NCBI GenBank assembly: GCA_003503995.1
Contig: DOCA01000164.1
Location: 1 to 13,660, forward strand
Direction of reading: 5' to 3'
DNA from: Holosporales bacterium
GTDB lineage: Bacteria > Pseudomonadota > Alphaproteobacteria > Caedimonadales > UBA9215
DNA: 13,660 nucleotides
Of this stretch, positions 7,758 to 13,660 are shown piece after piece. Every line of letters starts with the position of its first letter. Positions within the stretch are counted from its first letter, which is position 1. The notes beneath the pieces are model-generated. The model saw only the letters and a list, made by a program, of their open reading frames with translations, was not told the DNA's origin and made no database searches. A program made the translations under genes and the position numbers.

Positions 7758-9623
7758 CTATTTTTTCTTTTTTGCTTTTGCCTTTGCAGCTTCCTTTTCA
7801 GCAACTTGTTTTGCTTTTTCTTCGGCCACCAACTCTTTCTTAGAAAGCTTTCCGATAATTGTTTTAGGAAGCTCTTCCCTGAATTCAATCATCTTTGGCA
7901 TCTCAATGGGAGAGATTTTCTCTTCCAAGAACATTTCCAACTCTTGGGCTGTTAAAGACTGGCCAGCTTTTAATTTCACAAAAGCCTTTGGGGTTTCACC
8001 ACGTTTTTTGTCAGGCACACCAATAACCGTTGTTTCTTCAACGGCAGGATGCAAATAAATAGCCTCCTCAATAACACGAGGATAAACATTATAACCGCTA
8101 CAAATAATAAGGTCCTTAATGCGATCAACCAAAAACGTATAACCGTCCTTATCCATATAACCAACGTCCCCCGTATGAAAAAGACCTTTCACTAAGGACA
8201 ATCCTGTTTCCGCTGGACGATTCCAATAGCCTTTCATCACTTGAGGGCCCGAGATACAAATCTCTCCTTTTTCACCTTGCTTCATTTCTTTTAAAGGATC
8301 TTCAAGGGACATAATTTTAACTGTTGTGCCTGGAAAAGGAATACCAATGGAGGCTTCTTTATTAAGGCCATCTAAAGGATTAGCCGTTGCTGCTGGCGAT
8401 GTCTCACTTAACCCATAAGCCTCAATGACTTTACATCCTGTCAACTCTTCAAATTCACGCTTTACCTCAACAGGCAAAGCCGCCCCACCTGATAAACAGG
8501 CCCTGACGGAAGAAAGGTCATATTTCTTAACATCAGGATGATTTGAAATAAGATTATAAATAGTGGGCACAGCTGGAAAGAAAGTAATCTTGTGCTTTTG
8601 GATCATTTTCATCGCATCTTCGGGGTTAAAACGAGGAAACATCATCACGATTTCTGACCCCATTTTGATGGCCAAATTCATCACAGCTGTCATGGCAAAA
8701 ACATGAAACAAAGGAAGAGCCGCCAAGACTTTTTCTTTGCTTTTCCCATCATGCAAAAACCACATGTCTGCTTGGCTCGCATTGGCTGTGACATTGGCAT
8801 GGGTCAACAAAGCGCCTTTAGGCAAACCTGTTGTGCCACCCGTATATTGAATCAACGCGATGTCATCACGAGGCGTAATTTTCGCAGCTTTACTTTGGCC
8901 GTCATTATCAATCAAATCGTTAAAGAAAATAAGTCGCTTATCTTGACGGTGGAGTCTTGCAATTTCTTTGGATTTTAGTAAAGGAAATAATATATTTTTT
9001 GGAAAAGGCAACTGATCTTTTAAAGGGCATACGATCATTTTCTTCATCTCAGTACGCTCAAACATTTTGTAAACTTTTGGATAAAGAGCCTCCAAGTCCA
9101 ATGTTACCATCACTTCTGTATTGGAATCTTCAATTTGAGTTGCAACCTCACGGGAGGCATAAAGAGGTGAAAAGTTCACAACAGTAGCGCCAATTTTCAT
9201 GGCAGCATAATAAAACACAACATAAACAGGGCAGTTTGGCAAAAACAAACCAAGACGCGTTCCTTGTTTAACGCCTTGGGCCAAAAGTCCTTTAGCAGTC
9301 CGATCAACAAGATTAGAAATCTCACCATAGGTATATTTTTTACCCAAGAAATCTAAAAGGTAACGATCAGGAAATTTTGCTGCTGAAGCCTCTAAGAGGT
9401 CATAAAGAGGAGATTCTTTTATTTTAGCGTCCCATGAAATTCCCTCAGGATATTTCTTTAGCCATGGGTATTTGGCACTCGACACAGATTTGGCAGGCGT
9501 TTTCTTTTTAGGAGCTGCTTTTGCCGCGGGAGTTTTCTTGGCGGGGACTTTCTTAGGAGGTGCCTTTTTTACAGCCGTTGTCGCCTTAGGCTTGCTTGCA
9601 GGTTTATCTTTTTTTGTAACCAT
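7758..9623 (-). CDS. fadD: Long-chain fatty acid-CoA ligase with lysine-rich tails
   Basis: A 621-residue ANL-superfamily enzyme that activates fatty acids with ATP and CoA. The P-loop YTGGTTGLPKG is at 260-270, YGLSE at 403-407, TGD at 484-486, the fatty-acyl-CoA synthetase signature DRIKDLIICSGYNVYP at 500-515 and the adenylation Lys592 in IIGKLSKKEL. The core begins near residue 52. Residues 1-51 are almost only Lys, Ala, Pro and Thr (17 Lys by hand count), like a histone H1 tail, and the last ~25 residues form a Lys/Ala/Glu-rich segment ending in four lysines. Such tails are absent from E. coli FadD. GGGAG lies about 11 bases before the ATG, a little far, but no better start follows until the core. 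This is the first gene of the operon, preceded by a candidate extended -10 promoter. Confidence 0.94.
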   Translation of the reverse strand: MVTKKDKPASKPKATTAVKKAPPKKVPAKKTPAAKAAPKKKTPAKSVSSAKYPWLKKYPEGISWDAKIKESPLYDLLEASAAKFPDRYLLDFLGKKYTYGEISNLVDRTAKGLLAQGVKQGTRLGLFLPNCPVYVVFYYAAMKIGATVVNFSPLYASREVATQIEDSNTEVMVTLDLEALYPKVYKMFERTEMKKMIVCPLKDQLPFPKNILFPLLKSKEIARLHRQDKRLIFFNDLIDNDGQSKAAKITPRDDIALIQYTGGTTGLPKGALLTHANVTANASQADMWFLHDGKSKEKVLAALPLFHVFAMTAVMNLAIKMGSEIVMMFPRFNPEDAMKMIQKHKITFFPAVPTIYNLISNHPDVKKYDLSSVRACLSGGAALPVEVKREFEELTGCKVIEAYGLSETSPAATANPLDGLNKEASIGIPFPGTTVKIMSLEDPLKEMKQGEKGEICISGPQVMKGYWNRPAETGLSLVKGLFHTGDVGYMDKDGYTFLVDRIKDLIICSGYNVYPRVIEEAIYLHPAVEETTVIGVPDKKRGETPKAFVKLKAGQSLTAQELEMFLEEKISPIEMPKMIEFREELPKTIIGKLSKKELVAEEKAKQVAEKEAAKAKAKKKK

Positions 9624-9686
9624 TTTTAATGCGCTCCCTCAATGATCTTATCGCCATCTTATTTTGCACGATATCTTTTTCAAAAA

Positions 9687-9713
9687 ATCATAACATTCTA
9701 TTTTCCTATTCAA
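9687..9713 (-). promoter_or_regulatory. Candidate promoter of the fad operon
   Basis: On the minus strand TATGAT (9692-9687) is preceded by TGT, giving an extended -10 (TGnTATGAT), and TTGAAT (9713-9708) lies 15 bases upstream as a -35 with short spacing. It sits between the fadL terminator and the ligase start, 63 bp before the ATG, leaving a leader of about 55 bases. Confidence 0.45.
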
Positions 9714-9730
9714 GTGTACAAAAAAACCAA

Positions 9731-9753
9731 CGACTGCACAAGTCGAGATATCT
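9731..9753. promoter_or_regulatory. Two adjacent palindromes upstream of the fad operon promoter
   Basis: CGACT-GCACA-AGTCG (9731-9745) is a perfect 5-bp inverted repeat with a 5-base centre. It abuts the perfect 8-bp palindrome AGATATCT (9746-9753). They lie 18 bp upstream of the candidate -35 of the ligase gene, so one or both could bind a fatty-acid-responsive regulator. They do not match the E. coli FadR operator that I know. This is a positional suggestion only. Confidence 0.25.
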
Positions 9754-9811
9754 AAGAGAATGCCATAAAAATCAGACCACAAGGGGGTACCTTCTCTTTT
9801 AAAAAAAGCAC

Positions 9812-9843
9812 AAAAAAAGAGGAGTGCGATTTCGCGCACTCCT
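9812..9843 (-). terminator. Intrinsic terminator of fadL
   Basis: A perfect 9-bp stem AGGAGTGCG / CGCACTCCT (9820-9828 with 9835-9843) encloses a six-base loop. On the minus strand it is followed after two bases by seven T (9818-9812) and a little further by a second T run (9807-9801). It lies 48 bp beyond the fadL stop. It should separate fadL transcription from the downstream fad operon. Confidence 0.92.
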
Positions 9844-9891
9844 TTGAGTTTTCTTCCCCCCTCAAGGAAGGGAAGATATATTTTTTTATTA

Positions 9892-11157
9892 TTAGAACTT
9901 AAAGTTCGCATTAACACCAATGATATTAATATGCGCATCAAATTCACCTTGAAGGCGATCACCAAGAGCATTAGGATTATTAATCTTAGCGTCTTTCACG
10001 AAGATAAACGTATAGGACAAACCAACCTTAGCCCAATCTGTCACAGACCAATCAAGACCTGTTGCAAGCCATGCACGGTCCTCGCCAGGTAATCTTGGTC
10101 CACGATGTTGATCAGAAATAGGAGATTGATCATAAGCTGCTCCAAAGTGAGCAACCCAATCCTTTGCAAATTTCCAGTCTGCTCCAAGGGAGAACATAAA
10201 CACGTTTTTCCAACCTTGGCGCTCATTAATAATTGTTGCTCCATTTGCACGTGCACGTACCGCAAGCTCATTAAAGCGATTCCAACGGGTCCATACAACA
10301 GATCCAAGAAGAGTCCATGCTTCATTCAAATCATGGGCAACTGAGAAATCAACACTTTCTGGTGTTGTCAAATCAGCTGATATCTTAGTAATGCCATTTG
10401 TCAAACCTGTTTGTGCAGTTGTCGCAGCACCAATGTTATTGTTAGTGAAATCACCGCGCAAACCGTGGAGAATTTTACTGCGATAGGACAAGCCTAGACG
10501 AGTGCCTTTCATAGGTTCGAATAAGAGACCAACGTTAAAGCCAGCACCCCAGTCATCACCCGTCAATCTTGAGTCAGCATCGATAGCACCAGCAGCGAAT
10601 CTAGCATTATTAATTTTGCTCTCTAGTGTCACATCAGCATATTGGAAGGATACACCCAAACCAACACTCCACATGTCATTAATTTTATAAGCAACATTGG
10701 GGTTAATATTAAGAGTCCTAAGCTCTGACTTAACAGAGTGGTAACGCCCTTTCCAATCAGAGTTATATTCGGTTCCCAAACCAAAAGGAGCTGTTAACGC
10801 CAAACCAACTTGCATATTGGGTTGAACGCTCCACATACCATAGACGGCTGGCACAAAAGCAAACTCACCGCCATTACCGCCGTCACTACCTGCTGCACTG
10901 CTAGATCCACCATCTTTGAATTTTGTACTCGGGATAATGAAAGAACCCACAGCCGCAAAATGGTGACCCTTTAAAGAAGTCATTGTTGCAGGGTTATTAT
11001 ACATTGTGGTGACATCACCACCGATTGCACCAGAACCAGCTGTCGCATTGGCGACGGTTCTTGTTTCATTGATTTTAAAACCAGCTGACTGAGCCTGAGT
11101 AAGGCCGAGAACAAGGCCAATTGCAGTTGTTGCAATTAAAAAACCTGTTTTTTGCAT
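9892..11157 (-). CDS. fadL: FadL-family outer-membrane long-chain fatty acid channel
   Basis: A 421-residue outer-membrane beta-barrel protein of the FadL/OmpP1/TodX family, which takes up long-chain fatty acids or other hydrophobic molecules. Residues 1-25 are a signal peptide (MQKTGFLIATTAIGLVLGL...AQSA), and the mature protein starts GFKINETRTVANATAGSGAI, matching the plug region of FadL, with the family NPA motif at 55-57 (YNNPATM). The rest shows alternating aromatic/polar strands, and the protein ends in Phe (NANFKF), the usual barrel-insertion signal. AGGAGAT 6-12 bases before the ATG sets the start. It lies just upstream of the beta-oxidation operon on the same strand but has its own terminator. 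Close relatives can import aromatic hydrocarbons; the neighbours here favour fatty acids. Confidence 0.92.
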   Translation of the reverse strand: MQKTGFLIATTAIGLVLGLTQAQSAGFKINETRTVANATAGSGAIGGDVTTMYNNPATMTSLKGHHFAAVGSFIIPSTKFKDGGSSSAAGSDGGNGGEFAFVPAVYGMWSVQPNMQVGLALTAPFGLGTEYNSDWKGRYHSVKSELRTLNINPNVAYKINDMWSVGLGVSFQYADVTLESKINNARFAAGAIDADSRLTGDDWGAGFNVGLLFEPMKGTRLGLSYRSKILHGLRGDFTNNNIGAATTAQTGLTNGITKISADLTTPESVDFSVAHDLNEAWTLLGSVVWTRWNRFNELAVRARANGATIINERQGWKNVFMFSLGADWKFAKDWVAHFGAAYDQSPISDQHRGPRLPGEDRAWLATGLDWSVTDWAKVGLSYTFIFVKDAKINNPNALGDRLQGEFDAHINIIGVNANFKF

Positions 11158-11213
11158 TGATAATCTCCTTGTTTATTAACAATTCCAACTTATCGGGCTT
11201 TTTAATAAAAAAA

Positions 11214-11246
11214 TAGAGAAATTTTTGATAAACTTGAAATTCTCTA
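11214..11246. promoter_or_regulatory. Inverted repeat in the divergent fadL / DUF2147 promoter region
   Basis: The 142-bp spacer between the two divergent starts is AT-rich. It holds TAGAGAAATTT (11214-11224) and AAATTCTCTA (11237-11246), an inverted repeat of 10 pairs with one bulged base and a 12-base centre. Weak promoter-like hexamers occur on both strands here, for example TTGAAA-17-AAAAAT on the plus strand, but none is convincing. Shared control of fadL and the DUF2147 gene by a factor binding this repeat is possible. Confidence 0.3.
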
Positions 11247-11299
11247 AAATATGTGCAAAAATGCAACAGTCTTCATAAAAAACAACAGGGAAAATCCAT

Positions 11300-11824
11300 A
11301 TGCAAAAGACGCTTAAGACTACTTTACTCACACTTTTTGCCCTTCCACTTTTAGCAACCTCCCTTTATGCACAAGAGTCTTCAACTTATGCACAAGAGTC
11401 TTCAACAGGCGTCCAAGGTGTCTGGCAAACAGAAAAAAAAGAAGATGAAAACAGAACTGCCCATGTTCAAATCTCCAATTGTGAGGATAACCCTCAACAA
11501 CTCTGCGGTAAAATCATTGCTCTCGAAGAGCCCATTGATCCAAATACAGGAAAACCCAAGCTAGATAAAAAGAATCCAGATGAAACCCTAAGGGCTCGGC
11601 CAATTATGGGTGTGTTGATGCTTAAGGGCTTTAATAAAGAAGATGAGAATACCTATACAGGTGGAACAATCTATAGCCCTCGTACAGGGAAAACCTATGA
11701 CAGTAAGCTTGAACTTGTAAATGGTGATACATTAGAAGTAACAGGATATATTCTATTTTTCTGGAAGACACAAACCTGGACCAGAGTTAAAGCAAGCGAT
11801 TCTAAGACAAAGAACTATAGTTGA
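11300..11824 (+). CDS. DUF2147 family periplasmic protein
   Basis: A 174-residue protein with a signal peptide (residues 1-24, ending SLYA before QESS), so probably periplasmic. The rest carries the DUF2147 pattern: GVWQT at 40-44, VQISNC (56-61), LCGKI (68-72), KLDKKNPD, RARPIMG (98-104), GGTIYSPRTGKTY (121-133), GYILFF and a closing QTWTRV (158-163). The family is common in proteobacteria and its biochemical role is unknown. AGGGA eight bases before the ATG supports the start. Two features are odd: a perfect 21-bp tandem duplication directly after the signal peptide (YAQESST twice), and the last codons (Tyr, Ser, stop), which lie inside structured repeat copy 2. It is transcribed divergently from fadL. 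Confidence 0.88.
   Translation: MQKTLKTTLLTLFALPLLATSLYAQESSTYAQESSTGVQGVWQTEKKEDENRTAHVQISNCEDNPQQLCGKIIALEEPIDPNTGKPKLDKKNPDETLRARPIMGVLMLKGFNKEDENTYTGGTIYSPRTGKTYDSKLELVNGDTLEVTGYILFFWKTQTWTRVKASDSKTKNYS
11365..11406 (+). repeat. Perfect 21-bp tandem duplication in the DUF2147 gene
   Basis: Positions 11365-11385 and 11386-11406 are identical 21-mers starting TTATGCACAAG. The frame is kept, and the residues YAQESST are doubled at the signal-peptide cleavage region. Perfect identity suggests a recent replication-slippage event. Confidence 0.95.
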
Positions 11825-11919
11825 TTAGTTTTATGTGTACACGAGGCGTCAGCGACAACGCCTATTCTTATAGGCACGAAGCGCAGCAACAAAGTGTAAA
11901 TGCAAAAATGATTAGCTAT
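11816..11919 (+). repeat. Structured intergenic repeat, copy 2 (104 bp)
   Basis: This is the second copy of the element at 2258-2361, in opposite genomic orientation but in the same orientation relative to its flanking genes. The arms are 11817-11842 and 11894-11919; as plus-strand RNA they can form 18 Watson-Crick and 5 G-U pairs over 26 positions. A central perfect hairpin GCCTAT-TCTT-ATAGGC lies at 11860-11875. A competing stem AGGCGT / ACGCCT (11844-11849 with 11858-11863) is possible in this copy only. The element begins inside the DUF2147 gene, supplying its last two codons and stop, and ends 38 bp before the next start codon. Confidence 0.85.
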
Positions 11920-11922
11920 AAT
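11894..11922 (+). promoter_or_regulatory. Candidate promoter at the edge of repeat copy 2
   Basis: A consensus TATAAT is at 11917-11922, half inside and half outside the repeat. GTGTAA lies 17 bases upstream (11894-11899), a poor -35. Transcription would start near 11930, giving a leader of roughly 28 bases before the ATG at 11958. Confidence 0.45.
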
Positions 11923-11957
11923 ATAGAAACTTAAGGAAAAGCAGGGAAAGACGTAAC

Positions 11958-12368
11958 ATGAAAAAAAACAACACCTTACTTCCACTCTTTTTTATGTGCG
12001 CTTCTCTGCTCTTTTCGAGCACACTTAAGGCTATAACGACGGCTAATGATGAGGATGACCTCTCAACTCTTCTTTCCCCCGAAGAGCGTGCTTTGGTTGA
12101 AAAAGAGCTGGAAAAACAATCTAAAAAAGAAAAGCCGTCTCAAAAAGAATCAGACCTCGGTAAAAAATCCTCAAACCCTTATGCAACCCTCCTCGAAGAA
12201 TCTGGGGTACCAACAACCAAAGATCAGCAATCTACTGCTCTCAAAAAATCCAAAAAAAGAAGAAGCAGTTACTCATCACCAGATAACTTTAAACGCTACA
12301 AGCCAGGAAATCGCCGCCCTGGGGATGCTTTAAAAAGCACACCCTCTCAACGTGCCTTTGGCGGTTAA
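11958..12368 (+). CDS. Small secreted lysine-rich hypothetical protein
   Basis: A 136-residue protein not recognised as any family. It has a clear signal peptide (MKKNN, hydrophobic LLPLFFMCASLLFSS, then LKA before ITT, about residue 25), so it is exported. The mature part starts acidic (ANDEDDLSTLLSPEERALVEKELEK), which could form a short helix, and turns into a disordered, strongly basic tail rich in Lys, Arg, Ser and Pro (KKSKKRRSSYSS...KRYKPGNRRPGD). AGGGAAAG about eight bases before the ATG supports the start. It is preceded by repeat copy 2 and a TATAAT hexamer. Its stop codon overlaps the stop of the convergent transporter gene. A small export substrate or envelope-associated protein is possible; no function is assigned. 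Confidence 0.7.
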   Translation: MKKNNTLLPLFFMCASLLFSSTLKAITTANDEDDLSTLLSPEERALVEKELEKQSKKEKPSQKESDLGKKSSNPYATLLEESGVPTTKDQQSTALKKSKKRRSSYSSPDNFKRYKPGNRRPGDALKSTPSQRAFGG

Positions 12369-13558
12369 GAATCCTCATTCTGCCTTAAAAAACTAAAAAG
12401 AAAGAGCCCAGCCAAGGATAAAAAAATGATATAAAGCCCCAACGGAATAAGGGTGAAATCGTTAAAAAAGCTCGCTGCCAAAGTTCCCAACACCGCAAAC
12501 AAAGCACTTATACTACTTCGCACTGATGAGGCCGAAGCCCTAATACTATCAAATGATTCAAGGGTTTTGGTAATGGAGGGCGTAAAAGATAAGCCCTGCC
12601 CGATCAAATAAATGCCAATACACACCGCAACAGCTTCGGGGCTTTTTGGAAAACAAACGTGAGTAATAAGAAGGCCACCACCACCCCAAATAGAGGTCAT
12701 AAAGGCAAGTTTGATGGTTTTATCGTGACCAATGCTATCAATAAGCTTGGTCGCCAGATACGTCCCAATGGCATAAGATACTAACATAGCGCCCAGATAG
12801 TACCCATAAACCGGCGCTGAAACACCAATTACCTGAATAAAGTAAAAAGGCAAAATAGTGAGATAAAACCATTCTCCAGAAATAAAAATGGGATTCATCA
12901 TACCATAACGCAAGAATTTCTTATTTCTCAAGATAGAGGCATATGTTTTCAGGACTTGCGAGAGGTTAGAGGGCACTCTTTGATCATTCTTTTCTGGTAA
13001 ATGAAAGAAAAGATAAGACAAAAGGCAAGAGCAAGATAAAAAGAAAAAAATCGCCATAAAGTTAGAGCGCCACCCCCAAAGTTGATCCAAATGCCCTCCA
13101 AGGGTTGGCGCTAAGGCCGGAATCACAGCAAAGGCTGCGCCCATCACACTAAAAATCCGAGCGCTTTCTTTTGGAGAATAATTATCCTGAACCGCACTAA
13201 AACCGATAACTGAGGCAACGGCACACCCAAGCCCTTGAAGAAAACGAGCAACGATCAATAAATAAGGGTCCTGCACAACGATACAAAGGAAGCTTACAAG
13301 AACGGATAAAAGTTGCCCCCCAATAAAAATCCGCCGCCTGCCAAAATTTTCTGCTAACGCTCCGCTACATAAAGTGGAGGCGAAAGCCCCTAACATAAAG
13401 GAGGCCATGGTCAACTGAATCAAATCTTCTGTTGCGCCAAAATAGCGCGTGATAGAGGGCATGCTTGGTGTATAAATATCCGTCGCAATCAAATAAGCAA
13501 CCACTGCATAGGTAATAACCCAAGATAGTTTTAAGGAAAATCTTATTTTTTCTTTCAC
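12365..13558 (-). CDS. MFS drug-resistance-type transporter, Bcr/CflA family
   Basis: A 397-residue inner-membrane transporter with about 12 predicted hydrophobic segments, the usual size for Bcr/CflA drug:H+ antiporters. Starting from the GTG at 13558, DIYTPSMP (27-34) at the end of the first helix is the family's acidic/proline motif, GALAENFGRRR (66-76) is MFS motif A, RFLQGLG follows at 105-111, and ALAPTLGG (148-155) resembles the antiporter motif. An upstream in-frame GTG at 13645 would add 29 residues (MIILILRYILCIE...), but it lies inside the best promoter candidate, whereas the chosen GTG has GGGAGGG just upstream. Export substrate is unknown. The gene converges on and overlaps the small secreted protein gene by four bases and is unrelated in function to the fad operon. 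Confidence 0.9.
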   Translation of the reverse strand: MKEKIRFSLKLSWVITYAVVAYLIATDIYTPSMPSITRYFGATEDLIQLTMASFMLGAFASTLCSGALAENFGRRRIFIGGQLLSVLVSFLCIVVQDPYLLIVARFLQGLGCAVASVIGFSAVQDNYSPKESARIFSVMGAAFAVIPALAPTLGGHLDQLWGWRSNFMAIFFFLSCSCLLSYLFFHLPEKNDQRVPSNLSQVLKTYASILRNKKFLRYGMMNPIFISGEWFYLTILPFYFIQVIGVSAPVYGYYLGAMLVSYAIGTYLATKLIDSIGHDKTIKLAFMTSIWGGGGLLITHVCFPKSPEAVAVCIGIYLIGQGLSFTPSITKTLESFDSIRASASSVRSSISALFAVLGTLAASFFNDFTLIPLGLYIIFLSLAGLFLFSFLRQNEDS

Positions 13559-13561
13559 TTT

Positions 13562-13567
13562 CCCTCC
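13562..13567 (-). promoter_or_regulatory. Ribosome binding site deciding the MFS transporter start
   Basis: On the minus strand GGAGGG lies 3-4 bases before a GTG at 13558-13556. The spacing is short, but no other start codon with a comparable site is near the first membrane segment, so this GTG is preferred to the GTG at 13645. Confidence 0.7.
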
Positions 13568-13618
13568 CAGAAAAGCCCCATCAGACCACGTCAATGAGCC
13601 GTAAGTTTCAATGCATAA

Positions 13619-13647
13619 AATGTATCTTAAAATTAGAATTATCACAA
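13619..13647 (-). promoter_or_regulatory. Candidate promoter of the MFS transporter
   Basis: On the minus strand TTGTGA (13647-13642) and TACATT (13624-13619) are spaced by 17 bases, each with four of six consensus matches. The start point would be about 55 bases before the GTG at 13558. The alternative upstream GTG at 13645 falls in the -35 hexamer. Confidence 0.4.
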
Positions 13648-13660
13648 AGAAATTAACAAA

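Noticed and set aside
9648..9971. A 107-codon minus-strand frame between fadL and the ligase gene
   Set aside because: It overlaps the fadL 3' end in another frame, runs through the strong terminator hairpin and the promoter candidate, and looks like chance translation of AT-rich DNA.
13559..13645. N-terminal extension of the MFS transporter from a GTG at 13645
   Set aside because: The added 29 residues are not family-like, the start lies in the best -35 candidate, and the downstream GTG has a strong GGAGGG site and gives the usual family length.
1..13660. Defence, toxin-antitoxin, phage or secretion-system genes
   Set aside because: All sizeable coding regions are assigned to lipid metabolism, transport or small exported proteins; no nuclease, helicase, toxin or phage-structural motifs were seen.

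Overview
The window looks like a chromosomal segment of a low-GC (roughly 40% by eye) Gram-negative bacterium, most likely an alphaproteobacterium. The Gram-negative call rests on a FadL-type outer-membrane channel and a periplasmic DUF2147 protein. The alphaproteobacterial call rests on the style of the beta-oxidation genes: a ~600-residue acyl-CoA dehydrogenase with a C-terminal extension, and a dehydrogenase/hydratase fusion in the FadN domain order. AT-rich spacers and small lysine-rich secreted proteins recall host-associated lineages such as Holosporales or Rickettsiales, but that placement is an inference and was not tested.

Layout. From about 9.6 kb down to position 2, eight genes lie head-to-tail on the minus strand: long-chain acyl-CoA ligase (7758-9623), thiolase (6540-7679), 3-hydroxyacyl-CoA dehydrogenase/enoyl-CoA hydratase fusion (4203-6536), acyl-CoA dehydrogenase (2366-4198), hotdog thioesterase (1641-2213), HSDL2-like short-chain dehydrogenase (813-1634), GNAT acetyltransferase (322-789) and a small secreted protein (2-289). 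Gaps of 3-6 bp and ribosome binding sites embedded in upstream stop regions point to an operon with translational coupling. Upstream lies fadL (9892-11157, minus), closed by a strong intrinsic terminator at 9812-9843. Divergent from fadL is a DUF2147 gene (11300-11824, plus), followed by a small secreted basic protein (11958-12368, plus). This overlaps tail-to-tail with a Bcr/CflA-type MFS transporter (12365-13558, minus).

Together the genes form a fatty-acid uptake and degradation module. FadL carries long-chain fatty acids across the outer membrane, the ligase activates them to acyl-CoA, and the dehydrogenase, hydratase/dehydrogenase fusion and thiolase carry out the four steps of beta-oxidation. 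The thioesterase and HSDL2-like reductase probably act on unusual or stalled acyl-CoA intermediates. Electron-transfer flavoprotein genes and a recognisable transcriptional regulator are not in the window.

The most unexpected signal is non-coding. Two 104-bp copies (about 85% identical, no gaps) of one structured element lie at 2258-2361 (minus orientation) and 11816-11919 (plus orientation), about 9.5 kb apart. Each sits directly at the stop codon of one gene and about 40 bp before the next co-directional gene. In that orientation the ends fold into a 26-position stem with 23 possible pairs in both copies, including a C-G to U-A compensatory change. Both copies end in a -10-like hexamer (TATAAT or TATGAT) pointing at the downstream gene. 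No CRISPR array, tRNA, rRNA, transposase or defence system was found. No gene-free stretch exceeds 300 bases.
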